This document shows, one piece after another, positions 1 to 11,300 of a DNA stretch of 64,000 nt. The stretch comes from Bryoerythrophyllum caledonicum (lineage: Eukaryota; Streptophyta; Bryopsida; Pottiales; Pottiaceae): the NCBI GenBank assembly GCA_963971425.1, contig OZ020523.1, positions 12,334,867 through 12,398,866 on the forward strand, written 5' to 3'. The notes under the pieces are model-generated. The model was not told the DNA's origin, ran no database searches, and saw nothing but the letters and a program-made list of their open reading frames with translations. The translations under genes and the position numbers were made by a program. Each line of letters opens with the position of its first letter. The stretch's first letter is position 1.

Positions 1-162
1 TTGCTCTGCTCCAGCCCTATTCTCCTTCCTCTGCCAATTGTCACGTGTCAATCCTGCAACCCCCTTTGCTCTGCTCCACCCCCTTGGCCCCCTTCTCTCC
101 CCCTTGCTCTGCTCTAACCCCTACTCTACTGCTGTAGCTAGCATCACGCACTCTATAAGTTT
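1..162. other. Pyrimidine-rich left edge, presumed 5' flank of a Tc1-like element
   Basis: The motif TTGCTCTGCTC recurs three times among C-rich stretches. No gene is visible. It precedes the first codons of the Tc1-like transposase, so it may be its 5' flank, but I could not place the left end of that element inside the window. Confidence 0.3.
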
Positions 163-332
163 ATGATGGCAATTTCAGATGAAATTCGTGCTCGCATCAT
201 AGGTTTGAGTGAGGGAGGATTTAGAGGAGTTCAAATTGCTGCTACTATTGGAGTTCCTATTAGAACAGTTACAAGGTTAGTAAAAACATTTAGAGAAGAT
301 GGAACCTACAAGCGCAAACCTTGCGGTGGAAG
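163..332 (+). pseudogene. Tc1/mariner-like transposase, N-terminal half (split gene)
   Basis: This is the first part of a Tc1/mariner-type transposase, a nuclear enzyme that cuts and pastes its own element. The translation from the ATG at 163 (MAISDEIRARIIGLSEGG...) is the paired-type helix-turn-helix that binds the element's ends: IIGLSEGGFRGVQIAATIGV followed by VPIRTVTRLVKTFREDG. The reading frame is intact up to KRKPCGG, where the MULE starts at 333. It resumes with GGGSHAKKLSDRDVRS at 13187, so one gene was split by the MULE. Family assignment rests on both halves together. No function is expected in this state. Confidence 0.85.
323..332. repeat. Target-site duplication of the MULE, left copy
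   Basis: GCGGTGGAAG at 323-332 is repeated exactly at 13187-13196, directly outside the two inverted ends of the element. A 10-bp duplication fits the 9-11 bp made by Mutator-like transposases. The bases 5' of the duplication differ (T on the left, G on the right), which fixes its length at 9-10 bp. Confidence 0.9.
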
Positions 333-382
333 CAGCGACGCTATCTTGTGAGCGGTGAGCAGCGAGCGGTGAGCGGTGAGCA
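333..382. repeat. MULE terminal inverted repeat, left
   Basis: The left end reads CAGCGACGCTATCTTGTGAG and the right end in reverse complement reads CAGGATTGCTATCTTGTGAG; 16 bp from GCTATCTTGTGAGCGG are identical. The next ~27 bp are 6-7 bp direct repeats of the type GAGCGG/GAGCA in both ends, with different order and number. Confidence 0.88.
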
Positions 383-1154
383 TAAAAAATCCTGAAATCT
401 GGATTTTTTTGGTCATTTTTTTGGGGAAAAAGTGAAATTAGTGATTTTTTCAGCAGATCATCCCATTTTGGTGACATATTTTCCATAAATTTCTAATTTT
501 AGAAACTACCCTATAGCCGTGGTGTACTGCGAAATTGCATGTTTTTTTCTTTATTTCGGTTTTTTAGAGTCCCCTGTTTTAGTTGAAAGGTGTGTCATAA
601 TTTTTTCCCATGAAGCTCCTACAATTTGTAAAGTGCCATATTGGAATGAAAAGCACATATTTACTTAGGTATAGGGTTTACGCATTGTGGTAGAATATCA
701 TACGAAGCGGACAATTTTTGACCGTACTTGCTAATTTATAATAATATTGATCTTCAGAATCAACGGGAATCACCTAGGTATTAAGTGGATATTTCACTGG
801 TATTAAATCGGTACCAAATTCGAATTACATGAGAGGGAAAATGTTTACTACGAAATGCACGAAAGTCACCTTTGCCTTCCATGCATATCATTCGCACAAA
901 TCGCCAGGACAATTCCCAGAATATTGGCATAGGCGATTTCTAATGACTTATGTATAAAATCGTCACCTTAAACCATAGAACACGCTAAGTACAGGATTCT
1001 ATTGCTCAGAATAATATAACGGAATATAATAACATATTAAACTAATTCATGACCATCAGCTACAGTCATGTAATCAGGTACGGACCGAGGATGTATAGAT
1101 GACGACCTCTTGAGCATTCAAGAGATATTAATAATTCTGGTTGCGACGCCTTCC
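383..1154. other. MULE subterminal region, no gene
   Basis: AT-rich DNA between the left end and the 3' end of the transposase gene. I see no coding region. Near 772-822 an ACCTAGGTATT...GGATAT...GGTATTA pattern resembles, in the same orientation, 12786-12835 near the other end. This may be a shared subterminal motif. Confidence 0.4.
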
Positions 1155-4100
1155 TCACGCTCGTTTAGTGATGTTAGCAAGCTCGAGAATGCGCATAACT
1201 TCGTTAAAGCTGTAGCTTGGAGCATGCATGAACAGGTCCTCTTTGTAATCCATCTTACATAGATAACGTAAGACGTAATATACATGCTTGCAATACTTCC
1301 ATTGCCCCTTCTTTCCCAACGCTTCGGATTGCATCTTCAAAAAATCTGGACATGAACATCCTGGGAGGTCTGTAAACGTGACGCAATAAGACTTGTCCTT
1401 CCCCGTGTCAAGAGTGATAACGCATCCCCATCCCGGATACGGTATGGCTAACAGATTCGAGACGTAGCAGTTATTCATAAGAGCTGCGCTTGACCACTTG
1501 TTACGTTGGTCAATTGTGGGAGCATCTGTTGTCCTACGAATTGCGTAGCCATTCCGAAAGCTGTGGTGAGAATTCGGATTTGCTGGAATGGGGAAGTGAG
1601 ATCGCGGAAGCGGCATGTCCATAGACACTTGGAATTGTCGTCGTGGTGAAAGAGCCCCACGCTGTTGCAATTGGAAACCTGCTTCCTCCAATGCTAAAAC
1701 CTCATGCACAGCCAAATTGGTGCCAAGTTTCACAGGCCACGATATTGGAACTGATGGCCAATCCATCACAAACGCTTTCTTCGACCCCTTTACACAGCGG
1801 CCTACATCATCTGGACAAAACCAGAACTCCGCAGTAACATTACGGGGTGATCTGTAATCCTTCTTCATATCCGAATAGGTGGGGGCAGGAGTTCCATGAC
1901 TTCCACATGAAACTTTGGTGTTGCAAGGCTCACCACTGTCAGCCTGCAATGCTTGGCATTTTCGAGCTGACTTTTTGGGGAGCCGAGCAATGTGCCACTT
2001 AGACGGATCACAGTCTGATTTGAGAACGGAGGTTGTATGTTGGACACCAGAGTCCTGTCCTCCAAGGGCGTCTTCGATGCGAGCCCGAGTCACCCTTTTA
2101 CCATCACGGGGAATTGAATAGTTCACCGTATCGGACCTGTGCGAATCGTGGGACGACCCGGGTGGCATGTCAAGCTTGCGCTTCGTGGATCCAAAAACCT
2201 CCGCACCTTCTAAGCCGCATGTCCTAGTTAGTAAGTCCTCAGCTCCGGGGAAGTTCCTAACAGCATCAGCTATGAGTTTAGGATCACCCAAACGTTGTGC
2301 GGAACGCAACCGAAGCGTACCTTTGTCCGGACCTTTTCCCGACGCACCGCCCTTCAACCATGCTCGATACGAAGAAATCTGCATAAAAGCACGGATGAGG
2401 TCGTCTACGGTTGCTGCGTATAGACACGTCATTGTGTTTCCGGATTGTTGGAGCCAACGATTGTGGACTGTTTCGGCAAGGTTACAGGAAGGCATGTCAG
2501 CCCTCTCGTCAAGCGTGAGATCCTGAGGAAAAACAACATTTTTCAATGAATAGGAGCTGATAACACTGAAGAATCTATTGGAATGTCAACAATATAAAGC
2601 CTGAAATACACTTACAAGCTGCATTGCGCCGCCCCATTGTCGATAACGGAAGTGCCAAAATGCCATCCAATCCTCGAGAGAACGACGTCCGATTTCGGTA
2701 GTGGCACCAGAGGACAACCACCACGCTCGAATGACGTTGTACTGAGCTTCAGCCTCGTCATGGGTCTTCGCATTTTTCCAGATTTTGCATAGGGCAATGT
2801 GTTGCTCTTGGAAGCCTGGAAGAATACTTCTAGAGGTAGCACGCTGAAGACACTTTGTCCAATGGAATAAGCATGTTCATTCCCTATTATCCATGGGCTT
2901 GTCCTTGTCGCCGCTGCCATAAACTCGTCGAACGGCATGCCAATTCGCACCAGCACTGTCAGCCATGAAGCCTTTGAAGTTCACATCTTCTAGGCCATGT
3001 TGTCTCATTGTATCATTTAGATTCTCCCAGAACAACTGCTGTGCTTGAGCATCCTCGGATTGCATATCGCACATGACGATTGTCATTACCTTACAGTACT
3101 TGCTGTCGTACACATGACATGCCATGGTAGTCCAATCCTTGACCCGTTTGACATGATCAAACATCAACCAACAATCTTCAAGGTCATTTCCGGGTTGCAT
3201 ACGCCTAACGAGGTCTACCCCACTTCCACATTGGTCGACAGACATTTTGAAAAGGAATACTTTACCTTGAGACTGGCCGGGAAACTTGTTTTCGTGAATG
3301 AACACGAATTTCGACGACTCTTTCAGCTCCATGATGTTGTCCATTACACCCTTCCCACCACTGTAGAACCTCTTGCACGTGGACACTAGATTCCTTATAT
3401 TCGGAGACGAAAGGGTCTCGAATTGATCGAGGACAGCATCCAAAGATGCTTCTTCAAGGTTGGGCAAGTTAGACTGTGGACGGATCAGGTAGTCGGAGAG
3501 GAAATTCTTGCTCGCGGCCATGACAATTGCAGAATTAGTAGCCTTGGGCGTACGTTGGACTTCTTTTGCTACGCAATCGTGCATGACGTCCATGGCATCT
3601 TGATCTACACCTTTCGAGATAGGATGAAGATGATGACCTAAATGAATTGCAGCGCGCGTCCGATCGTGATCGATAGATGTCACGTAGTATATACGTGCAT
3701 CACAAAGAGCAAGACAAATTGGAGGGGTTTGGCAAACCTTACATGAGAGCGTAGATTTCTCGGATGGTGCTCCCTTCACTGAAAATGGAGTGAACGCGAA
3801 CCCGCTCCACTCGGTCTGATTTGAGCACCCACCGTTTCGTGACTGATAATCACAACTGATGTTAGGGCACTGTAGATGCCCCGTACATACAGATTTTCGA
3901 TACGTCAGACCAAAATCGTTCTTGATATTTGTAGTCATTGTCTTGCACCACGTGTGACCATCGTGCTGTTTACTCATTCCATCTAGGCCCCCTCCGTACT
4001 GTGTAGGAATACCCTCTGGGAGCGGTGGAAGTTCAAATACCACGTCCCCATTATACTTTGGAGGCAAATACTTAACATGTTTCAAATCGAAACTATCGAT

Positions 4101-4718
4101 ATCAATTCTAGACAACTCAGACCTGGACCCTTTCCTATTACAGGTATGCCGTACATGAATTAGTATGCTCCTGACGTTGCGCGAGCCAGGATAAACGAGG
4201 GGCTTACCTGAGGAATAAGACGGAGACGCTTGAGCATATGATGGAACCAGTTTAGTATTAGTACGAGTACCTAATTCATGAGCTGAGGTCCATGGGATCT
4301 TTGACTCTGCAAGGTTCACATCAGATAGTTCATCTTCCTCTGTATCGCTAAGGACATGGACGCTTGGGTTAGACCTAGTGCCTAAACCGGGCACGAGTAC
4401 GGTATCACCAGAATCGGTCGGAGGAGTCATGACGGCTACGGACGCATGAGCGGCGAATTGAACATCTGTAACACCAAATACTTTGAATGAACCACGACAC
4501 AAGCTCCAAAAAAATCCTCCAATGTCACTGTCTTTCACTTGATAAATGGACTGCTCATGAATACCTTTGCTATCATAGACCTCTTGTTCAATGTGGACTG
4601 TGCCAGCCCGATAACCAAAACGAACACATAGCATTGACTCGGAGATACTGACTGTGCCATTGTCGCCAATGGGCACGACAAGTGGAGCACCGCCTTGATG
4701 AGAAGTAAGAGACGCCAT
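1155..4718 (-). CDS. MULE transposase with SWIM zinc finger (one in-frame stop)
   Basis: Transposase of the Mutator-like element; it would bind and cut the inverted ends in the nucleus. Two exons: 4718-2616 and 2522-1155, joined in phase 0 (donor GTAAG, acceptor CCTCAG), about 1,156 codons. The ATG at 4718 (MASLTSHQGG) is the first real start. In order I see an acidic linker (~residues 125-140), a zinc-knuckle region with spaced Cys ending GHHLHP (~300-390, like the WRKY/GCM-type fold of MULEs), the DDE core (VFIHENKFPGQ..., WLMFDHVKRVKDWTTM, NFKGFMADSAGANWHAV), a Trp-rich stretch (RAWWLSSG, ~680), and near the C-terminus a SWIM finger CxC...CxH (GCSCPDF...YCKHVYYVL). A TGA at 2877-2879 follows DNRE and interrupts exon 1; the same frame continues with TCLFHWTKC, so it is probably a CGA-to-TGA change. 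The catalytic residues are inferred from position. Confidence 0.82.
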
Positions 4719-5393
4719 GCACAACGACTATCAGAGGCGGTGTTAAAGGAGGGTGGGGTGCAATGACAACTGAATTGCGAAAGAGAGTAAGAACTAGCTT
4801 GCTGTGCTTGTTCAAATACTGAACTGGTAAAGAATTGATTACGGAGAGAATATATTTTCTTATATATAGCAACATACGTGGAAATCTATAAATTACGAAT
4901 GAGTGAAATTACGGCGGAAATACTTAAATCTATAGAGAGTGCTTCCATTCTAGCCTGTTGGTGGCTTGAGTGTACAATGACACTAGTTTATCTTCCAGAT
5001 TAAATTGGATTAAGAAAGGAGTGAGCTGGAATACCGATTACCAATTTTGTTAATTGTCTTGTTGTAGTTACATAATGAATACAACTTTAGATTTTCCGGA
5101 TCGTATATTTCCAAACATGAAGATGCTTAACAATAATTGTGCCCCGTAATTGACAGATGGATCAGCGGATTATATTGGAGAGCTATTGTAGGGCTTTGCG
5201 ACAGCGTGTAACAAACTAGATCTGAGAAGAGCTTAATATTAAATAGTAGATCTTTGGTGTAAACGGAAGCAAGATTGAGTAGAAGAGGGGCTCTATCACC
5301 GCAACGCAGGAGTATTGCACTGAGTTGTTTGGATGCATAGGGAGGCTCAGATGTTAAAAGAGAGTGCGGATGAGTGGTTTGGCTATCTTGTAG
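4719..5393. promoter_or_regulatory. Divergent promoter region between transposase and cargo gene
   Basis: About 675 bp separate the two start codons, which face away from each other. No other gene fits here. TATATATA at 4861-4868 lies about 140 bp upstream of the transposase ATG on its strand and is a plausible TATA box. On the other strand only a weak TATTAAATA lies near 5236, about 155 bp before the cargo ATG. Joint regulation of both genes is an inference from the arrangement. Confidence 0.45.
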
Positions 5394-8300
5394 ATGATGA
5401 CTAAGATAGGTGGCCGGAAGAAGCGAAGTACCAATTTCTCCAATCCGAAGCAGACGCGGGCTCGAAAGGATCGGCGCAGACAACAGTCATTGTTGGCTGC
5501 TCAGAACCTGGAAGTCGATACATCGGAATCGGGCGAACGTTTTCGGGCTTTGTCAAGTATCCACCACGGACCGCAGCCAGTCCAATCACAGATTCAGGTA
5601 TGTTTAAATATTCAATATATTTAGATCATTTTATGTGGCTGAATAGAAGAGAGTCCAATGGTTCATCTGATTCTGGCATCCTGTATTGATAATCAGGAGT
5701 CTTGCACAATCGTAAGTATTCATGAGCATTTTGAAGAGGCAAACACTATAGAAGGAAACTCCAGGAAAATGTATCAAAGATCTAGTACCAGTGAGACCTC
5801 GTTACAAGTGGATAAAGGTTCTGAAGACAGTGAAGGCCATTCTGACTGCCAAAATAGTGACTCAAGCGAAGAAAACGGGAGGCTGAGAAATCAATCACGA
5901 CCCACACTGGTCGGAGACGGTTCCTCATCAAAGGCATCCGGCAAAGGAGTAACGTCTCATCGAAGAAGCGTTGAGGACCTCGCGGACAAATTGTTGGAAC
6001 TTCAAAGGGACCCACTAAATCAGGTATGTCACAATTAGATAAATTTTCGATCAATCAGTTCCCGTTCTTGTACCTGTTCTAAGACCACGAGTGACTCTTA
6101 TCGTCGTGGTTCAGTTTAGTCAATGAGCTACCGACCTGTTATAGAGCTCCCGAGAATCAGTGCATTAATGACATACGTCACATATTTGGTTTCAGAACCT
6201 TACATATTCGATATTGGGCTCCCAAAAAGGCCATACTGCCTCCGATAATTAGGGTTTAGGATTAATGTGGGGCCCGTTGGTTCGTCTCATCGGTCGGTAG
6301 TCACTCATCTGCAGACGGCTCACGTTGCAACCTCGAGCAGGGTTCAGGATCTCCTTCTTCATCCGGGTTCGGTTCTTCAAGCATTCGAGAACTTCTCATG
6401 TTTTCACACCTGCTTCTCGGGAGATGTTCACTGAAATTTTGTTAGTCTTCATGGCGGAGTTGCTGAATGTAGTGAAAATCTCTGTCCTTGCAGGTTGCGT
6501 GCGCGGGGAGTAAGCGGCGGAGTTTGGTGGCAGCAGATTCGGAGCTGGAGAAAATGGCAGGACTTCAAGTACGTCTTCTTCACATCTCCGTGTTCCGTAT
6601 TTGCCATTCCTTGTAATTTGGTTGATCTCGGAGAATTCGTTAGGGTTTTGGTGCGCTTTTCCTGTGGTGTTGCACGGGCACGAAGAGAGAGTGTCGGTCA
6701 GAGGATGGGAAGTGCAGGATGGGCGCGACGTGAGAGTGTGCGTTGTGAGGTCCAGCGAATAAATTCCAAAGACTGTGTGTTTCGTTGAGGTCTTGGCTGT
6801 GGGGGTACGGGGTTGAATTCGTTTCCAGCTCTGCCTTGAGCGCAAGAAAGGATGTTAGTCTTGCTGTCAAGAGTGCGCGCGCGATGGACCTTAGCCAGCA
6901 GGGGAGGGAATCATGATATGTAACGAAAATCAGTGACCCCTAAAAATGGCTTTCGGATCCGAAAGCCATTTTCAGGGGGCACTGATTTTCGTAACATTTT
7001 GAGATTCCTGCCCCTGCTGGCTAAGTTCTTCGACGCGCGTGATTATCTTTCATTCCTGTGGTGGTGACGATCATAAGATCGTGTTCATGAGTTCGGTAAT
7101 TCATGCGTCGGTGAACCCAGTCTATGAGCTCAAATCATGCATACTGAGAGGAAGTGAGAGTGGGGTGAGTGGGTGGGAGGGTGATGGGTGGGTGAGGGAA
7201 GGGTGGGGAGTGTGGGTGCGAGGCTGGGATGTGTGGGTGGGGCTCGACGTGGGAGTGTGCGAGGGGTGGTCCAGGGAAAATATTCTCTAGTCTGACCTTG
7301 TTGTTGATCTCAAGGCCGGGGGGGTTAGGGTAAGATATTGTATTGAGCTCTGCCTCGTGTGCGTGCATGAACGGTAATCTTGTCGTTGCTCGTGCGCGCG
7401 CGATGGACCTTAGCCAGCAGGGGAGGGAATCATGAATTTTTACGAAAATCAGTGAGCCCTGAAAATGGCTTTCGGATCCGAAAGCCATTTTCAGGGGTCA
7501 CTGATTTTCGTAAAAATTTGAGAATCCTATCCCTGCTGGCTAAGGTCTTTGACTCGCATGGATATCTTTCATTCCTGTGGTGATCACGATCACAGGATCG
7601 GTTTCATGGATTCCGAAATTATTGCATCAGTGTTCGAGGTCTATAAGCTCATATCATGCATACAGGAGAGGGAGTGAGGGTGAGGAGAGTAGGTGGGAGG
7701 GTGATGAGTGAGTGAGGGAAGGGTGGGGAGTGTGGGTGCAAGGCTGGGATGTGTGGGTGGGGCTCGACGTGGGAGTGTGCGAGGGGTGGTCCAGGGAAAA
7801 CATTCTCTAGTCTTTGAGTGTTGTTGATCTCAAGGCCGGGGGGGGTAGGGGTAAGAGACTGTATTGAGCTCTGCCTTGTGTGCATGCATTTATGCTAGAT
7901 TCGTCGTTGCTCGTGCGCGCGCGATGGACCTTAGCCAGCAGGGGAGGGAATCTTGAATTTTTACGAAAATCAGTGACCCCTGAAAATGGCTTTCGGATCC
8001 GAAAGCCATTTTCAGGGGTCACTGATTTTCGTAAAAATTCAAGATTCCCTCCCCTGCTGGCTAAAGTCGTCGACGCGCGTGCATATCATTCTATCATTTG
8101 ATGGTCACGAACATGAGATCATTCTTATGTTCATGGATTCGATAATTCTTGCGTCGATGATCCAGAACTATGAGCTGGGAACGTGCAGCTTGTCGTGAGA
8201 GTGAGAGTGCGGATTGTGGGTGGGAGGCTGGGGTGTGTAGGCGGGGTGGGGAGTGGGTGTGGGATGGATGGTGAGGTCTAGGCTGGGGTGTGGATGGGTC

Positions 8301-11300
8301 ATTGGTTCGTTTCGTACCGAGCTATTTCATGACCATGGTTTGCCATACAAGTAGCAATTCATGCGGTAGAATTAAGTTGACTGGTCTGGTCTAGATATAT
8401 ATCTAGATTCATTTCAAGTATATGTGACAGGTGGATGCAGTTTGTTGCTTGGATTTCTTATGCATACTTATTGCAGGTTGAGAGTTTGGGACCCACAGCT
8501 TCTTCTTCGCGTGAGGATCTTGAGATTCTAGAGGACGAAGAACGCGTTGGTGAACTTGTTGATGAGCATGGGCTGGCTCCAACACTTCAATCTTTGCGGA
8601 GGTCCATCCGTGGGACCTCATACGACATCCTACAGAGCAGCATTTGCTCTTTCGGTGGTGATCTCCCAATTCCTCTCTGCCGAATGGTGCCCATGACTGA
8701 GGTGAGGTTACCTCTTAGAAGTGATGTCGAGAAGTTGAAGGGGGAGTTCGTCAATGGGTATCGGCCTGGTTCTGCTTGTTTTTATGTGTCGGTGAGGAGT
8801 TTCTCCCTTGTCGAGAAGCGGGTGCAACCAGTAGACAGGTCATCATGGTCAGAGCTTTGGATTGAAGAGGACCGGAAGTTCGAGGAGCTGTTGAAGACTC
8901 GACCGGAGTACTCGGCGTTTTCAGAGAAATTCTTCTTCGTGTGGGATGGCAATCATCGCCATATGGCTTGGACAGAGGTGATATCCCAACTGCACCCATC
9001 CGATGTCAGCTTTCATGTGCCCGTTAGAGCCGTGGTGATTGAGCCAACTATCGAGAACCGACACATCTTGCTCAACGTGATGACCGACTTGAACAGGTGC
9101 ACACGAATTTAGATACTCCTGGCATTCGTTTGTTTCAGCTGCTTTCACCATTGTACTTCATTTTTTGACATTGAAATTCTCTTTTGTCGAAGGCAAAAAG
9201 AATCAGACCACGTTGTGCAACACCTCACTCACGATCTAAAGCGTGTTCAGCATTTCGGGCTCTTAGAGTTTGAGCAATTAAAGGGGCTCATCAGCGATGA
9301 TGATTACGAACTGAGTGTCCTTGAGTGGTCAAAGAAGGGACAACGAAAGTGGTATCATATGACTCTCGAAGCATTTGTGAAGCTCATGTTTGAGGTACGT
9401 TATGATTATGATGAACATGTAGCTCTTGCCATTACTCTCCCTTCAATATTCTAGTTCAGAATATTGATACTGATCACGACCTTATGTTGTCCACAGCGGG
9501 ACCTGATTGCTGTTCAAGAGGAGCAGATCCAAAAGTTTAAGGATACCTTGGTCACGGGTGTCAGTGAGGATCGGCGTGGAAGTGCTGCAGAGTTGGTGAG
9601 CCGCTGCACTGAGGCTGTACAAAAGAAGAAGACGACTTGTCAGACCATGCTCACTCGGTTGTTGGCAATTGCCAACCCGGCAAACGGGGAGGATTTCTTC
9701 AAGGAGGTAGGGTATATGTATATACTCGATTCCTATCGATATCGAATTTTTAACTTCTGACCTTGTAGAGTCCACTCTAATTATTGATATTGGAGTATAG
9801 GTGAATCGGCACTATGATGTTTATCAGGTGCGGCCCGAGATGACTCCCGAAAAACTCCAGCTCATCGCTACAGCTAGGGTAGCTGCGAAGTTCAAGACGC
9901 GCTGGTGCAGGTGGTGGAACATGAGCAAGGGCAGTAGGATGGAGTATAACTTCCCCGCATCGCCCGCGTCTGACAAGGTTCTTCGAGGCTGGATTGACAA
10001 GGCAGCGTTCTAGGCTGGGGTAATGTTTAATTTTTCTTGATATTCTCATTATTTCCGAATGTTATCTTTATCATCAATTCTTAACTATGTGGATTTCGTT
10101 TCACAGCTAGAAGAAGAGTCTGAGAAACTCTACGCAAAGATTCTTCTTGAGGACAACATTGTCCTCCAGACTACCGGGCTTCCAAATCCCGTTCCTGCCA
10201 TTGGGAAATGGATTGAGGCAAAGAGCATGACGTTGTGGACAAAGGTGTTCTGTACTCTCATCGGCAAGGGGGGCTCCTACACGAAGGGCGAGGAGTTTAT
10301 GGCGCAAGACGGATGCGAGAAGGCTCTGAAGCGAGCTGTGATGCGATATTTTTGGAGGGTGCTCGTGGCACAGGGATCCTTGTTGCCCGGAGATCTACCC
10401 ACCCGTTTCACAAAGTGGATAGATACTTCTGCACCAGAGTGTATCTTCACAGATTCACAGAGGCGTCGGTTCTTTGTTCACCACCTCCTCCAATGCCCGT
10501 GGTACTTGGAGATGCGTGAGGTGGATCCCACACCTGGAGACGAGGTCCAGCTTCGAGTGGCATGCGAGTCCATGGCGGTGCCTCCTGTGGTTGGCAGCGT
10601 CCTTCCCTTGTTGGCGGCTCTGTTGGCAGCGTCTGAGGAGCAATCCGAGAAGGCCAAAGCCAAGGCTGCCGAGAAAGCCGCTAAGGCAGTAATCAAGGAA
10701 CAAGAGAGGGAGGCTGCAAGGCTGGAGAAGGAGAGTTCGAAGAAGGAGAAGAAAGAGACGAAGGAGAGGTACAAGGAGTTCGCGGCGTTGGTGGCGAAGG
10801 AAGGTCCCCAGAAGCTGTTTACTCAATTGGGGGGATTGGGGGGATTCGCAGTCCCTCCTGCGGTGACTTTGACGATGGGCGTTTCACCCTCAGCTAGCAG
10901 CCGACCTTCTACCTTTGATGTGAAGCCCTCTCAGACGGTGTATTCGATACCATTATTTGATCTTCCTCAGTCTTCTGCTGCTGTGAAGGTGATGTGTGAG
11001 AGTGCCCTCTCCATTATGTCTCAATTTGACAGCGTCGTTGTGGAGGATGACGAACCAGAGGCCTGGAAGGAGCTTCGCAAGTTTTTGAAGGAGCACTCGG
11101 GCTCACGGCATCGGCGACATGAGGATCTGGATTGTGCTCTAGGTTTGGCGGATATGGTACTCTTGGACGTACCAGAGGATTTACTGGTCCCCGACATTGA
11201 TGGCGGCATCGACGTACCAAATTGGAACAAGCTTCCAACCCGATTATCAGACGGAGGGAAGAAAGAATCCCATTGGATTTACCGGGCATTTGAGATAGTT

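Larger units (their letters stand above)
6660..8300. repeat. ~520-bp tandem repeats inside an intron of the ParB/methyltransferase gene
   Basis: About three units of ~520 bp plus a partial fourth. Each has a G-rich stretch (GTGGGTGGGGCTCGACGTGG in units two and three), a line ending near CCAGGGAAAA, a ~CTCTGCCTTG stretch and then a long palindrome. Unit two and unit three are very alike; unit one is more diverged. They lie wholly inside the 6569-8476 intron. Confidence 0.85.

Noticed and set aside
1475-2526. Many open frames on both strands across 1475-2526 and 3045-3641
   Set aside because: They are shadows of the MULE transposase exons, with no domain of their own.
6872-8083. CRISPR-like array because of regular spacing
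   Set aside because: Units are ~520 bp, only three exist and they are palindromes in a eukaryotic intron.
7135-8198. Repeated frames reading MAFGSESHFQG and GPPLAHSHVEPHPHIP
   Set aside because: They come from the tandem palindromes and G-rich repeats in the intron; the same words appear in each unit on both strands.
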